The position numbers and the translations under genes were made by a program. A DNA stretch of 46,383 bases from Planctomycetota bacterium. Its GTDB lineage: Bacteria; Planctomycetota; UBA1135; GCA-002748355. Positions within the stretch are counted from its first letter, which is position 1, and each line of letters starts with the position of its first letter. This document shows positions 32,552-43,589 of the stretch, in pieces. The notes beneath the pieces are model-generated. The model was not told the DNA's origin and made no database searches. It saw only the letters and a program-made list of their open reading frames with translations. The DNA lies in contig NYZE01000063.1 in assembly GCA_002685965.1 (NCBI GenBank), forward strand, positions 1 through 46,383. Direction: 5' to 3'.

Positions 32552-32965
32552 GTGCGGAGCGCGGCGATAGCGATCCTGGTGCTCGCGGGGTGCCAGGCAC
32601 CAACGATTACGGTCGAATCCACGCCGGCGGGCAGCCAGCTCCACCGCGATGGCTTGCCGATCGCACAACCGACGCCGCATGCTTTCGAGACGCCCTATTA
32701 CGGCAAGGTGTACATCGAGGTGGATCCGCCCGAGACCGACATTGATCGGTATTGGCGCGCCCAGAGCACGATGGTCGACATGCGACCTCCGCTGCCTCCG
32801 TGGCTGTTTCCCTTCGACTTCGCGATCGACCTCGGCCTCTGGCTATTCGGCGACAACAACCGCCGGATAGAGGTCACGCTCGAGCGACAGCCGCCAGTGG
32901 AGCTAACGCCGAAGCGAGTGCTTCAACTCAAAGAGGCTGCGCGCACCGCGGCGGTTGAACGTTGA
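32552..32965 (+). CDS. PEGA-like lipoprotein
   Basis: About 137 residues. VRSAAIAILVLAGC is a lipoprotein signal peptide with lipobox LAGC. Then ITVESTPAGSQLHRDGLPIAQ is the PEGA-domain pattern (a short beta domain that follows lipoprotein or membrane anchors), with the P-T-P-x-x-F/Y continuation. A middle stretch PLPPWLFPFDFAIDLGLWLF is hydrophobic and may dip into the membrane. I prefer the GTG at 32552, six bases after GGGAGGG, over the track GTG at 32528. Its stop overlaps the murD start. Confidence 0.7.
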   Translation: MRSAAIAILVLAGCQAPTITVESTPAGSQLHRDGLPIAQPTPHAFETPYYGKVYIEVDPPETDIDRYWRAQSTMVDMRPPLPPWLFPFDFAIDLGLWLFGDNNRRIEVTLERQPPVELTPKRVLQLKEAARTAAVER

Positions 32966-34275
32966 TTCGCCGGTCCATCGCGGCCATCTGGGGTGTTGGT
33001 CGATTTGGCGGCGGCGTCGCCGTGGCCGCGTGGCTGGCTGAACAAGGTCACGCCATTCGGCTGGTCGACCGCTGCACCGAAGGCGAGTTGGCAGAGCCCC
33101 TCGAAGAACTACGACAGCGAGGTGTCGACGCGACACTGTGGCCCGAGCAAGCAGACTCGCTTACCGGGGCAGACCTGGTCGTCGTCAATCCTGCGATCCG
33201 ACCAAACCACCCGCTGCTGGATGCAGTCGACGAACTGGGAATCCGGCGCACACAGGAGCTGAACCTCTTCCTCGAGACCTATCCCGGTCACGTCATTGCG
33301 GTCACCGGCACCAACGGCAAGAGCACGACGGCAACCATGCTCGCGGCCGCTCTGCGCGCTGGGCACGGAGCGAGCGGCGTCCTGCTCGGCGGCAACATCG
33401 GGCACAGCCTGCTCGAAGACCGGAGCCAGTGGCGGCGCGACCAATGGGCTGTCGTCGAGGTCTCATCGTTCCAGGCCGACCGCCTGTCGAACCAGCGCGG
33501 CTTCTTCGATCACGTCGTGCTGACACCAATCACCACCGACCACCTCGACTGGCACGGGACCATCGATGCCTACCGGAGCGCCAAGCTGCGCCTCGTCGAC
33601 GCCGTCGTCGACGGCGGCCAGGTCGTCGGCTGGCCACAGTGCCAGGTGTATCGCGAGTGCGTGTTGCCGCGCCTTCGTCCATTGGCACAACCAGCCATCG
33701 AACGCGGTTGCTTCGATAGCTTGCAGTTGCTCGGCGGGTTCAACCGGCAGAACGCGGGCCTCGCGTTGACGGCGGCCGAGCTTGCCGGTGTCGACACGTG
33801 GTCCGCGATCGATGCGATCAAAGGCGTCGAGGGGTTGCCACACCGGCTGTGCGAACTGGGCCATCACGGCGGGATCGCCTTCATCGACAACGGGGCATCG
33901 ACCGTCGCCGAGACGTCGTTGACCGCGTTGCGCGAACTGGACGGCCGGGGTCCCGTGCGCTGGGTCTGCGGCGGCCGCGCCAAGACCGCTGACATCGATG
34001 CCTATGGCAACGAACTGGCACAACTCGCCGCATCAGTGCACCCGTTCGGCGAGGTCGCCGACAACCTGTCCAGCATGCTGCAGAAGCAGGGAAAGGCGAC
34101 TCGGGCCCATTCGACACTGGGCGAGGCGCTCGACGCCGCCTGGCAATCCGCTGGACCGGGGGACATTGTACTTTTTAGCCCTGGTTTCGTGTCCTACGAC
34201 GCGTACCCGAACTACGCAGCTCGCGCAGGCGAAGCCGTCGCATGGTGGCGTCGCCGCCGCGACGGGATAGCCTGA
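32962..34275 (+). CDS. murD: UDP-N-acetylmuramoylalanine-D-glutamate ligase MurD
   Basis: A 437-residue Mur ligase that adds D-glutamate to UDP-MurNAc-L-Ala in peptidoglycan precursor synthesis. The N-terminal domain is Rossmann-like (IWGVGRFGGGVA), with ADLVVVNPAI. The ATP loop is AVTGTNGKSTTATM, followed by GGNIG, VVEVSSFQAD, the LTPITTDHLDWHG segment and the carbamylated-Lys region YRSAKLRL. The C-terminal domain has IDNGASTVAET, VRWVCGGRAKTAD and FSPGFVSYDAYPNY. It starts at TTG, overlapping the lipoprotein stop, and is outside any visible division-and-cell-wall cluster. Confidence 0.9.
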   Translation: MIRRSIAAIWGVGRFGGGVAVAAWLAEQGHAIRLVDRCTEGELAEPLEELRQRGVDATLWPEQADSLTGADLVVVNPAIRPNHPLLDAVDELGIRRTQELNLFLETYPGHVIAVTGTNGKSTTATMLAAALRAGHGASGVLLGGNIGHSLLEDRSQWRRDQWAVVEVSSFQADRLSNQRGFFDHVVLTPITTDHLDWHGTIDAYRSAKLRLVDAVVDGGQVVGWPQCQVYRECVLPRLRPLAQPAIERGCFDSLQLLGGFNRQNAGLALTAAELAGVDTWSAIDAIKGVEGLPHRLCELGHHGGIAFIDNGASTVAETSLTALRELDGRGPVRWVCGGRAKTADIDAYGNELAQLAASVHPFGEVADNLSSMLQKQGKATRAHSTLGEALDAAWQSAGPGDIVLFSPGFVSYDAYPNYAARAGEAVAWWRRRRDGIA

Positions 34276-34297
34276 GAGGTCAGCAAGAGGACACGCC

Positions 34298-34798
34298 TTG
34301 CTCTGCCAGAACTGCCAGCAAGCTCAAGCGACGATCCACAGCCTGGACAAGGACGGCTCGGATTGGGTCGCACACCACCATTGCGAGAAGTGCGCGATGT
34401 CCGGTGGCCCTGAGGCGAGCGTGGAGCCCGGCAAGATCATCAAGCTGTTCGGGGACTACCTGGCGCAAGCAGACTCGCCGGCACCGACGCTCGACAAGGA
34501 CACCGCGTGTGCCGGCTGCGGCCTGGGTTACGAACAGTTCCAGCAGAGTCGGCGCCTCGGCTGCGCGCGCTGCTACGAGACCTTCGCCCCTGACCTTGAG
34601 CAGATCTTCCTGCGCGTTCAGGAACGGACGATGCACAAAGGCAAGGCTCCGGGCCGACCACAGACGAGCATGCCGTCGCCGCTCGAGCTGCGCCGGCTGC
34701 GCGAAAACCTGCAGCAAGCGGTCGACGAAGAGCGCTTCGAGGACGCCGCGGGCTACCGCGACAAGTTGCAACAACTCTCCGACGAGCTTGGCGAGTGA
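34298..34798 (+). CDS. mcsA: McsA, activator of the protein-arginine kinase
   Basis: A 166-residue McsA homologue. Four CxxC motifs (Cys3/6, 29/32, 71/74, 89/92) make two zinc sites, then a C-terminal UVR domain (SPLELRRLRENLQQAVDEER, DAAGYRDKLQQLSDEL). In Bacillus and Staphylococcus McsA binds and activates McsB and links it to ClpC. The TTG start has GAGG 7 bases upstream, and the stop overlaps the mcsB GTG, so the two are made together. Confidence 0.92.
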   Translation: MLCQNCQQAQATIHSLDKDGSDWVAHHHCEKCAMSGGPEASVEPGKIIKLFGDYLAQADSPAPTLDKDTACAGCGLGYEQFQQSRRLGCARCYETFAPDLEQIFLRVQERTMHKGKAPGRPQTSMPSPLELRRLRENLQQAVDEERFEDAAGYRDKLQQLSDELGE

Positions 34799-35826
34799 AG
34801 CCCGAGTTTGACGAGTGGCTGAGCGGGCAAGGGCCGCAAGAAGAAGTCGTGATATGCACGCGAGTGCGTTTGGCGCGCAACCTCGAGGGTTTCCGTTTCG
34901 CGGCGGCGCAGGACAGCGAAGAGGCCGAGGTGCTGACCCAGACCGCCGAGAAGGCGTTGCGTCCGATCGCCCGCAAGTTCGGCTGGGAGTGGGTCGACCT
35001 GGCGGCCGCGAACTCGATCGACCGACAGGTGCTCGTCGAGCGACATCTGATCAGCCGCGAACTGGGGGACACTGATCGCGCACGCGGCGTCATGTTCGAC
35101 GACGTTGGACGGGCCAGCCTGATGGTCAACGAAGAGGATCATCTGCGCTTGCAGGTGTTCCGCTCCGGTTTGCGCCTCAGGGATGCTTGGGAAGCCGCCG
35201 ACGGAGTCGACGACGAGATGGCATCGATACTGCCGTTCGCCTACTCGAGCGCCTACGGCTACTTGACCTCCTGCCCGACCAACACGGGGACCGGGCTGCG
35301 CATCTCGGTCTTGTTGCACCTGCCGGCGTTGGTCGCGTCCAAGCAAATCGAAACGGCAACGAACGCGATCCAGGAAATGAACATGACCGTGCGCGGCCTC
35401 TACGGGGAAGGCAGCCAAGCGCTCGGTGACCTGTTCCAGATCTCCAACCAGCGCACGCTCGGCGACAGTGAGCAGCACATCCTCGAGAGCGTTGAGAGCG
35501 CGGTCACGAGCCTGCTCGCGTTCGAGCACCGCCACCGCGATGAACTTCGCCAGAAGCCGCTGGTCGTGCAGGATCGCGCTTATCGAGCACTCGGCGTCCT
35601 CGAGCGCGCCAGAACGCTCACGTCGGAAGAGACGATGACCCTGCTGTCGCGGCTCCGCCTCGGACGGGTGCTACACGTGCTGGATGCGCCGCCAATCGAG
35701 GCTCTGAACCGGATTTTCCTCCTCACTCAGCCCGCGCATCTACAGAAAAGGGTCGGCCATCCCCTCGATCCGCACGAGCGGGATCAACACCGCGCGGAGC
35801 TGGTCCGCAAGATTCTGGCGGGTTGA
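34795..35826 (+). CDS. mcsB: Protein-arginine kinase McsB
   Basis: A 343-residue guanidino-kinase-fold enzyme that phosphorylates arginine in proteins, which marks them for ClpC-ClpP. ICTRVRLARNLEGFRF is the ATP-site Arg motif, VNEEDHLRLQ holds the catalytic Glu, and SCPTNTGTGLRISV the catalytic Cys (about residue 160). The C-terminal LTQPAHLQKRVGHPLDP is typical of McsB and not of metazoan arginine kinases. It is coupled to mcsA by a GTGA overlap. No ctsR repressor gene precedes the pair, unlike Firmicutes operons. Confidence 0.95.
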   Translation: MKPEFDEWLSGQGPQEEVVICTRVRLARNLEGFRFAAAQDSEEAEVLTQTAEKALRPIARKFGWEWVDLAAANSIDRQVLVERHLISRELGDTDRARGVMFDDVGRASLMVNEEDHLRLQVFRSGLRLRDAWEAADGVDDEMASILPFAYSSAYGYLTSCPTNTGTGLRISVLLHLPALVASKQIETATNAIQEMNMTVRGLYGEGSQALGDLFQISNQRTLGDSEQHILESVESAVTSLLAFEHRHRDELRQKPLVVQDRAYRALGVLERARTLTSEETMTLLSRLRLGRVLHVLDAPPIEALNRIFLLTQPAHLQKRVGHPLDPHERDQHRAELVRKILAG

Positions 35827-35831
35827 CCCCA

Positions 35832-35881
35832 GGGCTGGCGCTCCCAACCCCCCTTCACGCCAGGCTTTCCGACGCCAGCCC
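35832..35881. repeat. Inverted repeat between mcsB and clpC
   Basis: Perfect 9-bp arms GGGCTGGCG and CGCCAGCCC are 32 bases apart. A third CGCCAG lies between them, so CGCCAG occurs twice in the same orientation 15 bases apart (35858, 35873). The right arm ends 13 bases before the clpC -35. It may be an operator, or the arms may form a terminator of mcsAB; there is no T-run. Confidence 0.5.
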
Positions 35882-35893
35882 GCATCGCTTCAA

Positions 35894-35922
35894 TTGGGAT
35901 CGGCCAGCCGCCGATCTATAAC
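35894..35922 (+). promoter_or_regulatory. clpC: Promoter of clpC, TTGGGA-17-TATAAC
   Basis: TTGGGA (4 of 6) and TATAAC (5 of 6) with an ideal 17-base spacer, 66 bases before the clpC start. It would allow clpC to be made apart from mcsAB. Confidence 0.5.
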
Positions 35923-35987
35923 AACTACGTTCGTTGCGGCACCCGGTAACCGCTCCTGCGGCCACGGGTAATCACCTTGGAGGAACA

Positions 35988-38510
<2,523 letters not shown>

Positions 38511-38524
38511 GCCGCGCCGCAGCC

Positions 38525-38538
38525 CGTCCTACGGGACG
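38525..38538 (+). terminator. Small UACG-loop hairpin after clpC
   Basis: CGTCC-TACG-GGACG, 15 bases past the clpC stop. As RNA it has a C(UACG)G tetraloop, one of the unusually stable UNCG class, on a 5-bp stem. No T-run follows. The remaining 209 bases to dprA contain no feature I can name. Confidence 0.4.
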
Positions 38539-38747
38539 ATGCATCCGCTCGCCGACCCTTCTCTGCGTGGCTAGCCTGACGTGCGCCAGCGCGGCAGCCG
38601 CGGGGCCCATCAAGCCTTTACCGCGTTCGGTCAAGCTCTTCAGGAGCCTTGCCGACCGAACGGCGCCTTCGAACGCTGATCCGATCACGGAGGCACCCGG
38701 CGTCAGGAAACCGTGCGCCGTTTCCGTACCGGCCACATCTACCCAGC

Positions 38748-39857
38748 GTGGTAATCGAAGATTCGCTTCCGTGGCTCGTGCTGGCCCGGGCGTTTGGCTT
38801 CTCGACCGGCTTGCGGCCCGGATCGCCGGCCGGGCTCCTCGACTGCGGCCTCGACACGCAGGGGTGGTTGGCGCTGAGCGATGCCCAACTCGCCGAGCAA
38901 GGCGTCAAGCCAGCGCAGCGCCAGCGCCTACTCGATCCAGAGGCACCGCTGCTGGCACGGCAGCTGCTCGATCGAACTGCCGCCGCCGGGCTCGGGCTGG
39001 TCTGGCGCGGTAACCCGCTATGGCCCGCCAGCTTGCTGGACCTGCCGGGTGCCCCGGCCGTGCTCTGGTTCCGCGGCCGCATCGACGCCCTCACGGCACC
39101 GTCGATCGCCGTGGTCGGTACCCGCACGCCTACTCCCTACGGAGCGCAAGCGGCCAAGGACTTCGCCGAGGGGTTGGTGATCGCAGGCATGACCGTCATC
39201 AGTGGCCTGGCGCGAGGGATCGACGGTGCCGCGCACCGAGTCACGCTCGAGGCACATGGCTCGACGATCGCCGTGCTCGGCTCCGCCATCGACTGCCCAT
39301 ATCCATCGGAGCACGCATCGCTCCTCGAGCAGATCGTCGATGGCGGCGGCCTTGCCCTGAGTGAGTATCCGCCTGGCTACCGCGCAAACCCCGGCACCTT
39401 CCCCAAGCGTAACCGTCTCCTCGCTGCCCTGAGCCAGGGGGTCCTCGTCATCGAAGCCGGTCGCCGTTCTGGAGCGTTGATCACCTGCGATTGGGCACTG
39501 CAATACGATCGCCCCGTCTGGGCCGTGCCTGGACCACACGCTTCACCGCTCAGCGTCGGCTGCCACCGCATCGTGCGAGAGGGAGCGCTGCTCGCTGATT
39601 CCCCCGCGAGCTTGCTCAAAGATCTCGGCGTCGCGCTGCCGGGACAGCAGATCGGCGACGGCCTCGAGGTCTTTCGCTCAGCAGACGAGGCACACGTGCT
39701 GCAGATTCTGCGGCGCAGCCCGAACGTAGTCGATGCGATTGCGACGGAACTCCGCAAGGACGTCGGTGAGGTCACTGTTCTGCTCGGCAAGCTTGAGCTA
39801 CGCGGCCTCGTCGAGTCGCGTGCCGGTGGTGTCTACTTCACACGCGACGCGTCATGA
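38748..39857 (+). CDS. dprA: DNA-processing protein DprA
   Basis: About 369 residues. The Rossmann-like DNA-binding core is clear: YPASLLDLPGAPAVLWFRG, IAVVGTRTPTPYGAQAA, ISGLARGIDGAAHRVTLEAH, TIAVLGSAIDCPYP, YPPGYRANPGTFPKRNRLLAA and VIEAGRRSGALITCDWAL with AVPGP. DprA loads RecA on incoming single strands in natural transformation. A SAM-like N-terminal part and a winged-helix C-terminal domain (VLQILRRSPNVVDAIATELR) complete the standard layout. The track ORF starts at 38649; the GTG at 38748 fits the family N-terminus (IEDSLPWLVLARAFG). It overlaps the convergent KAS III gene by 20 bases. Confidence 0.92.
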   Translation: MVIEDSLPWLVLARAFGFSTGLRPGSPAGLLDCGLDTQGWLALSDAQLAEQGVKPAQRQRLLDPEAPLLARQLLDRTAAAGLGLVWRGNPLWPASLLDLPGAPAVLWFRGRIDALTAPSIAVVGTRTPTPYGAQAAKDFAEGLVIAGMTVISGLARGIDGAAHRVTLEAHGSTIAVLGSAIDCPYPSEHASLLEQIVDGGGLALSEYPPGYRANPGTFPKRNRLLAALSQGVLVIEAGRRSGALITCDWALQYDRPVWAVPGPHASPLSVGCHRIVREGALLADSPASLLKDLGVALPGQQIGDGLEVFRSADEAHVLQILRRSPNVVDAIATELRKDVGEVTVLLGKLELRGLVESRAGGVYFTRDAS

Positions 39858-41115
39858 CGTAGTTCCAGCTGTTGCCGGCACCAAACGACAGCAGAAGCGC
39901 GGTCTGACCGGCGTCGAGCTTGGGCACTGTAACCTGGCGACCAGCGACCTTGACCTGGCCAGAGCCGTCACGTTTGGTCAGGGTCGTGTAGGAGGCTTCG
40001 TGTCGCAACGCCTCGTACAACGAGAGCCCGACCGACGCCGCGGATGTGTTGCCATACTTCTGCAGGGTGACGTACATCCGCTCCTGCGGAATGCTCATCT
40101 CCTCGGCGAGATCCTGGTTCAACGAGAGGTTGGCGCTGTGCGGCACGAACATGTCGACCTTGCTCGCGAGGTAGTTACACAGCTCGGCACGCTCATGCCG
40201 GTTACGAATATCGTCGACGGACTCAACGCTTTGCCAGCAGTCGGGAAGATCGTCGAGCAGTCCGGATCGCTGCAACACTTCGAGATAACCCTGTCGTGGC
40301 ACGATGCCCTTGACAAACCGGTACACCTGCCGGCCGTCCATCTCGAAGAAGCGGTGAGTGTCGTCCTCCATCGAGTCCAGGAAGTCGTCGCCGTAGAGCT
40401 GTCGCCGGAACGAACCACCCTCTGGATCGAGTTCGCGTTTCAGGTGGTCGAACGGGTTATTCGCGACGTTGAGGACGCCGCGCTGAAAGACCGCATCCGC
40501 TGCGGTCGGATCGGTGCGCATGAAGTGGCCGAGCACTTCGATCGGCGCCGGGTCGAGCCCCTGCGGCGGCTCCCCGGCCGACACCACGCAGGCTGCGGCA
40601 GCGTCGCCGAGCAAGATCGAGTCACGATTGGTCCAGTCCACCATCCGGGTCGCAACGTCAGCTCCGACCACGAGCACGTTGCGGAACAGCTGCCCGCGGA
40701 TCAGGCCGGAGGCAAGCCCGATCGCGCCGATGAAGCTCGAGCAGCCCTGCTGGAGGTCCAGGGCGCCGGCCCGGCCCATCCTCAACTGGCCGCCGGCACC
40801 GGTGCCGAAGGCATTCTGGATCCTGCCCGCCCCGGCGGGGTAGACGTACTGCGACGTGTTGGTCGCGAGCATGATCAGATCGATGCTCTCCGGCTCGGAC
40901 TGGGACAGCTCTAACGCCTCGACAGCGGCAAGATAGCCGAGATCGGCTGCGTGTTGATCGGGCCGTGCAACGTGGCGCTTGTAAATCCCCGTGTGCTCCG
41001 AGATCCACTGCGCCGACGTGCGCAGCCAGGGCATACCTGCCTCGATCGCCTCATTGGTGAGGCTCGCTTCGGGCAGATAGACCCCGAGGCCGCGGATCCA
41101 GACACGTTGTTGCAT
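39838..41115 (-). CDS. 3-oxoacyl-ACP synthase III (FabH-like), enlarged
   Basis: A 425-residue thiolase-fold condensing enzyme. The KAS III triad is complete: Cys125 in DLQQGCSSF, His326 in VPHSANLSL and Asn356 in KYGNTSAAS. The opening is IRGLGVYLPEASLTN, with QWISEHTGIYKR. KAS III starts chains by joining an acyl-CoA to malonyl-ACP. E. coli FabH is near 317 residues with about 130 between Cys and His; here it is 201, so some 70 residues are inserted on both sides of the MDGRQVYRFV helix. That could change the primer it takes. It is last in a five-gene operon with a leucine dehydrogenase and a thioesterase. Confidence 0.88.
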   Translation of the reverse strand: MQQRVWIRGLGVYLPEASLTNEAIEAGMPWLRTSAQWISEHTGIYKRHVARPDQHAADLGYLAAVEALELSQSEPESIDLIMLATNTSQYVYPAGAGRIQNAFGTGAGGQLRMGRAGALDLQQGCSSFIGAIGLASGLIRGQLFRNVLVVGADVATRMVDWTNRDSILLGDAAAACVVSAGEPPQGLDPAPIEVLGHFMRTDPTAADAVFQRGVLNVANNPFDHLKRELDPEGGSFRRQLYGDDFLDSMEDDTHRFFEMDGRQVYRFVKGIVPRQGYLEVLQRSGLLDDLPDCWQSVESVDDIRNRHERAELCNYLASKVDMFVPHSANLSLNQDLAEEMSIPQERMYVTLQKYGNTSAASVGLSLYEALRHEASYTTLTKRDGSGQVKVAGRQVTVPKLDAGQTALLLSFGAGNSWNYVMTRRV

Positions 41116-41134
41116 GCGGTTGAGAGTCAGCAGC

Positions 41135-41323
41135 TTAGGAATCTACAAAGGCCCACTGGACCGCAGTCATCGCGAGGAAAGCCCCCGTAGTCCACAGGCA
41201 AATGACGACGGCGCGCCACGCGGCAAACAGTAGTAGCTTCCGCGGCTCGAAGTCGCGTCGCGAATAGAACACGATCGCCCCTAGCCAGGAGACAACCCAG
41301 AGCAAGACGAGGCGGAAGATCAC
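41135..41323 (-). CDS. Small two-TM membrane protein
   Basis: A 62-residue protein with two hydrophobic segments (FRLVLLWVVSWLGAIVFY and LLLFAAWRAVVICLWTTGAFLAM) separated by RRDFEPRK. Its ATG overlaps the stop of the upstream membrane gene, and the KAS III gene starts 19 bases after its end. No family recognised. Confidence 0.7.
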   Translation of the reverse strand: MIFRLVLLWVVSWLGAIVFYSRRDFEPRKLLLFAAWRAVVICLWTTGAFLAMTAVQWAFVDS

Positions 41324-42153
41324 GCCGTGCCCCCGGGCGTGACGCCGGGCTCGGCGTCAAGAGCCCGCTTCTCACCGAGCGTGTAGGCCTGGGTCATCGC
41401 CACCACGTTGAGCAAACCGGCGATGCAGAGCAGCGTGATTCCCAAGTCGACGGTGTCGACGTCGTGCTCGAGGGCGAGAGGTCCGAGCAATGGGGTCAGG
41501 ACCAAGGAGGCGCCGCCGAACCCTGCTTCTCCGGCCCACCACCAGTAGAGCTGCGAGCGATCGACGCCGCGGAAGTCGGAGAACCAGAGGCCCATCACGT
41601 AGATGCCGATGACGCCGAAGCCAACCAGGGCACCGATCCTGCCTCGCCCCTCGCGAGCATGTCCGAGCCCCGGCACGAGCCAGGTAAGGAGAGCGGAGAT
41701 CGCTGGCCGACCAGTCAGCTGGCGACCGCGCTTCTCGCTCAGGTTGTCGCGGGCGACGAGCCAGCATGCGTCGGCTGCAAGAATGGCGTTCAGGTATCCC
41801 GACAGCCCTGTCAGTGTCAGCCCGAGATGCTCGGTCGAGATCGGCAGCCGCAGCAGCCGAGCACGGTCCGGGTCAGCGGATTCCGGCTGCATGATCCAGG
41901 CGACCGTGGTCTCGCCGAAGTTGACCGCTTCGGGCAACAGGTGGATGGGCAGGTTCTTGAACACGCCACTGAAGAGCGAGTTGGAGAAGGCGAACACACG
42001 CCAATCGGCGAGCCAGAGACCGACGGCAAAGCACGCTGTCACGGCAACGAAACTGAACGCCGCACCCCGTTTATCGCCCGCATACAAGTGGCCCAAACCG
42101 GGAAGAAAGATCCCGGCAGCCAGGGCTTGATAGGGCTTCTTGGTGCTCTCCAT
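41320..42153 (-). CDS. Polytopic membrane protein, DUF6677/TM2-like
   Basis: A 277-residue protein with about six spans. Two segments, AAGIFLPGLGHLYAGDKRGAAFS and LLTWLVPGLGHAREGRGRIGAL, are internal repeats of a P-G-L-G-H turn flanked by helices, the motif of DUF6677 and of TM2-domain proteins. Function unknown. It lies between the thioesterase and small membrane genes of the operon; the TGA overlaps the next ATG. The C-terminal 20 residues are polar and Pro/Gly-rich. Confidence 0.75.
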   Translation of the reverse strand: MESTKKPYQALAAGIFLPGLGHLYAGDKRGAAFSFVAVTACFAVGLWLADWRVFAFSNSLFSGVFKNLPIHLLPEAVNFGETTVAWIMQPESADPDRARLLRLPISTEHLGLTLTGLSGYLNAILAADACWLVARDNLSEKRGRQLTGRPAISALLTWLVPGLGHAREGRGRIGALVGFGVIGIYVMGLWFSDFRGVDRSQLYWWWAGEAGFGGASLVLTPLLGPLALEHDVDTVDLGITLLCIAGLLNVVAMTQAYTLGEKRALDAEPGVTPGGTA

Positions 42154-42189
42154 GCGCCGCTCGAAAAATGGCCGCGGGAGGATACGCGA

Positions 42190-42618
42190 TCAGACACCGG
42201 ACCCGAACAGATCGTCAGGAATCCGCAGGAGGCTGCCATCCCGCCCCAGCAACGCCAGACGCGTCTCCGCTTCGGCCAACACTTGCTCGCTGGCCGCTTC
42301 CGGCGAGTCGACACGGAAGAGCCGGTAGGCCAGTGTCACCGAGGCTCGATGCTGCACGTCCATCCAGGTCCGGATGCGAATGACTTCGTCATAACGCGCT
42401 GACTCGCGGTAGCGGATGTCCAAGCGAACGACGGTGAGCGCGAGGCCTTGATCTTCCATCTCGCGGTAGCTGCGGCCGCGCGCACGCATCCACTCAGTGC
42501 GCGCCTCCTCGATCCACGGGACGTAGGAAGAGTGGTGGGCGACCCCCATCTGGTCGGTCTCGGCATACCGCACGCGTAGGTGATGAACACCGGCATCTTC
42601 TGGCAAACCACTCGTCAT
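42190..42618 (-). CDS. Acyl-CoA thioesterase, YbgC/4HBT family
   Basis: A 142-residue hotdog-fold thioesterase starting MTSGLPED. The family motif is VRYAETDQMGVAHHSSYVPW with the catalytic Asp, followed by EEARTEWMRARG. Then VVRLDIRYRESARYDEVIRIRTW is the long central strand set. YbgC-type enzymes cleave short-chain or aromatic acyl-CoAs. The track ORF continues to 42789 inside the dehydrogenase gene; the ATG at 42618 overlaps its stop in an ATGA. It is coupled to that dehydrogenase, so a branched acyl-CoA is a plausible substrate by context. Confidence 0.88.
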   Translation of the reverse strand: MTSGLPEDAGVHHLRVRYAETDQMGVAHHSSYVPWIEEARTEWMRARGRSYREMEDQGLALTVVRLDIRYRESARYDEVIRIRTWMDVQHRASVTLAYRLFRVDSPEAASEQVLAEAETRLALLGRDGSLLRIPDDLFGSGV

Positions 42619-43589
42619 GCTTGCTCGTGAGCAAACCAGGTTCCATCCCCTGCGCGCAACCGTTGTTCCGCTTCGGCGGTGGCCAAATCGGCCGGCGCCA
42701 CACCGGAGGCCCTGGCGCGCGCGAACAGATCGACGAGCAACGTCTCGATGCAATCGACCGTTGTGTCGGCGTTCTGAGTTGGCGGCCACAGTGGATGGTG
42801 GCCCGCGCCGGCGATGAGCCCCCCCGCACTGACCATGAAGTCCGGCGCGTAGAGGATTCCGCGATCGGCCAGCAACCGCGCATCGCTCGGCACGGTCAGC
42901 TGGTTGTTGGCACTTCCGGCGACTGCGCGACAGCGTAGACGCGCGATCGTGTCAGCCGCGAGCACACCACCGAATGCACATGGAACGAAGACGTCGCACT
43001 CGGTGGCAAGCACCGCTTCGGGCGCGATCACAGTGACACCGAGCTGGTCGCGCGTCGCAGCAACGCGCGCGGCGTCCGTATCCGCAATCGCCACACACCC
43101 GCCAGCGGCGACGAGCTGCTCGGCCACCCGCGCACCGACGCCACCTACACCCTGGATCACGAACGACAGATTGCCAAGACCGGGTTCGTCGAGTTCACGC
43201 GCGACAGCGCGCAGACCCGCAAGCACGCCGCTCGTCGTCGCGTTCGTCAAGCCGTCGAAGTCACCAGGAGAGATCGCGAAACGTGTCGTCTGAGCGAGGG
43301 CCGCGAGTTGCTCCGGTCCGGTCCCCACGTCGGGTCCAGTGAAGAACCGGCCGCCCATCGCCTCGATATGGCGCCCGAGCCAACGGTAGGCCCTGTGCGC
43401 GTCGAGGTCGGGATGATCCATGAGCACACACTTGCCACCACCTCCCGCAACCCCGACCGTCATGCACTTGAGCGTCATCGCGTGGGCGAGCCTGAGCGCA
43501 TCGGCAACTGCCGAGTCGACTCCCGCATAGACAGCGCGACGGATTCCGCCAAAGGCCGGGCCATGGCGCGTGCCGTGGACCGCAATCAC
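42615..43589 (-). CDS. Leucine dehydrogenase-like amino-acid dehydrogenase
   Basis: A Glu/Leu/Phe/Val dehydrogenase. GPAFGGIRR, the substrate Lys in AMTLKCMT, GGGGKCVLMD with the catalytic Lys, GPDVGTG, SGVLAGLRA and the NAD loop IQGVGGVGARVAEQL are all present. It deaminates leucine, valine or isoleucine to the keto acid. The track start, GTG 43589, drops about 20 conserved residues: the same frame continues upstream as DHEQVEILQDPVSGTRA, which matches the usual N-terminus. That frame is open to 43715 but has no ATG, GTG or TTG, so the real start may be a rare codon such as CTG, ATA or ATC near 43685-43694. It is first in the operon with the thioesterase and KAS III. Confidence 0.88.
   Translation of the reverse strand: MIAVHGTRHGPAFGGIRRAVYAGVDSAVADALRLAHAMTLKCMTVGVAGGGGKCVLMDHPDLDAHRAYRWLGRHIEAMGGRFFTGPDVGTGPEQLAALAQTTRFAISPGDFDGLTNATTSGVLAGLRAVARELDEPGLGNLSFVIQGVGGVGARVAEQLVAAGGCVAIADTDAARVAATRDQLGVTVIAPEAVLATECDVFVPCAFGGVLAADTIARLRCRAVAGSANNQLTVPSDARLLADRGILYAPDFMVSAGGLIAGAGHHPLWPPTQNADTTVDCIETLLVDLFARARASGVAPADLATAEAEQRLRAGDGTWFAHEQA

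Noticed and set aside
35934-35987. Upstream start of ClpC in the track
   Set aside because: The Shine-Dalgarno TTGGAGGA lies after it and points to the ATG at 35988.
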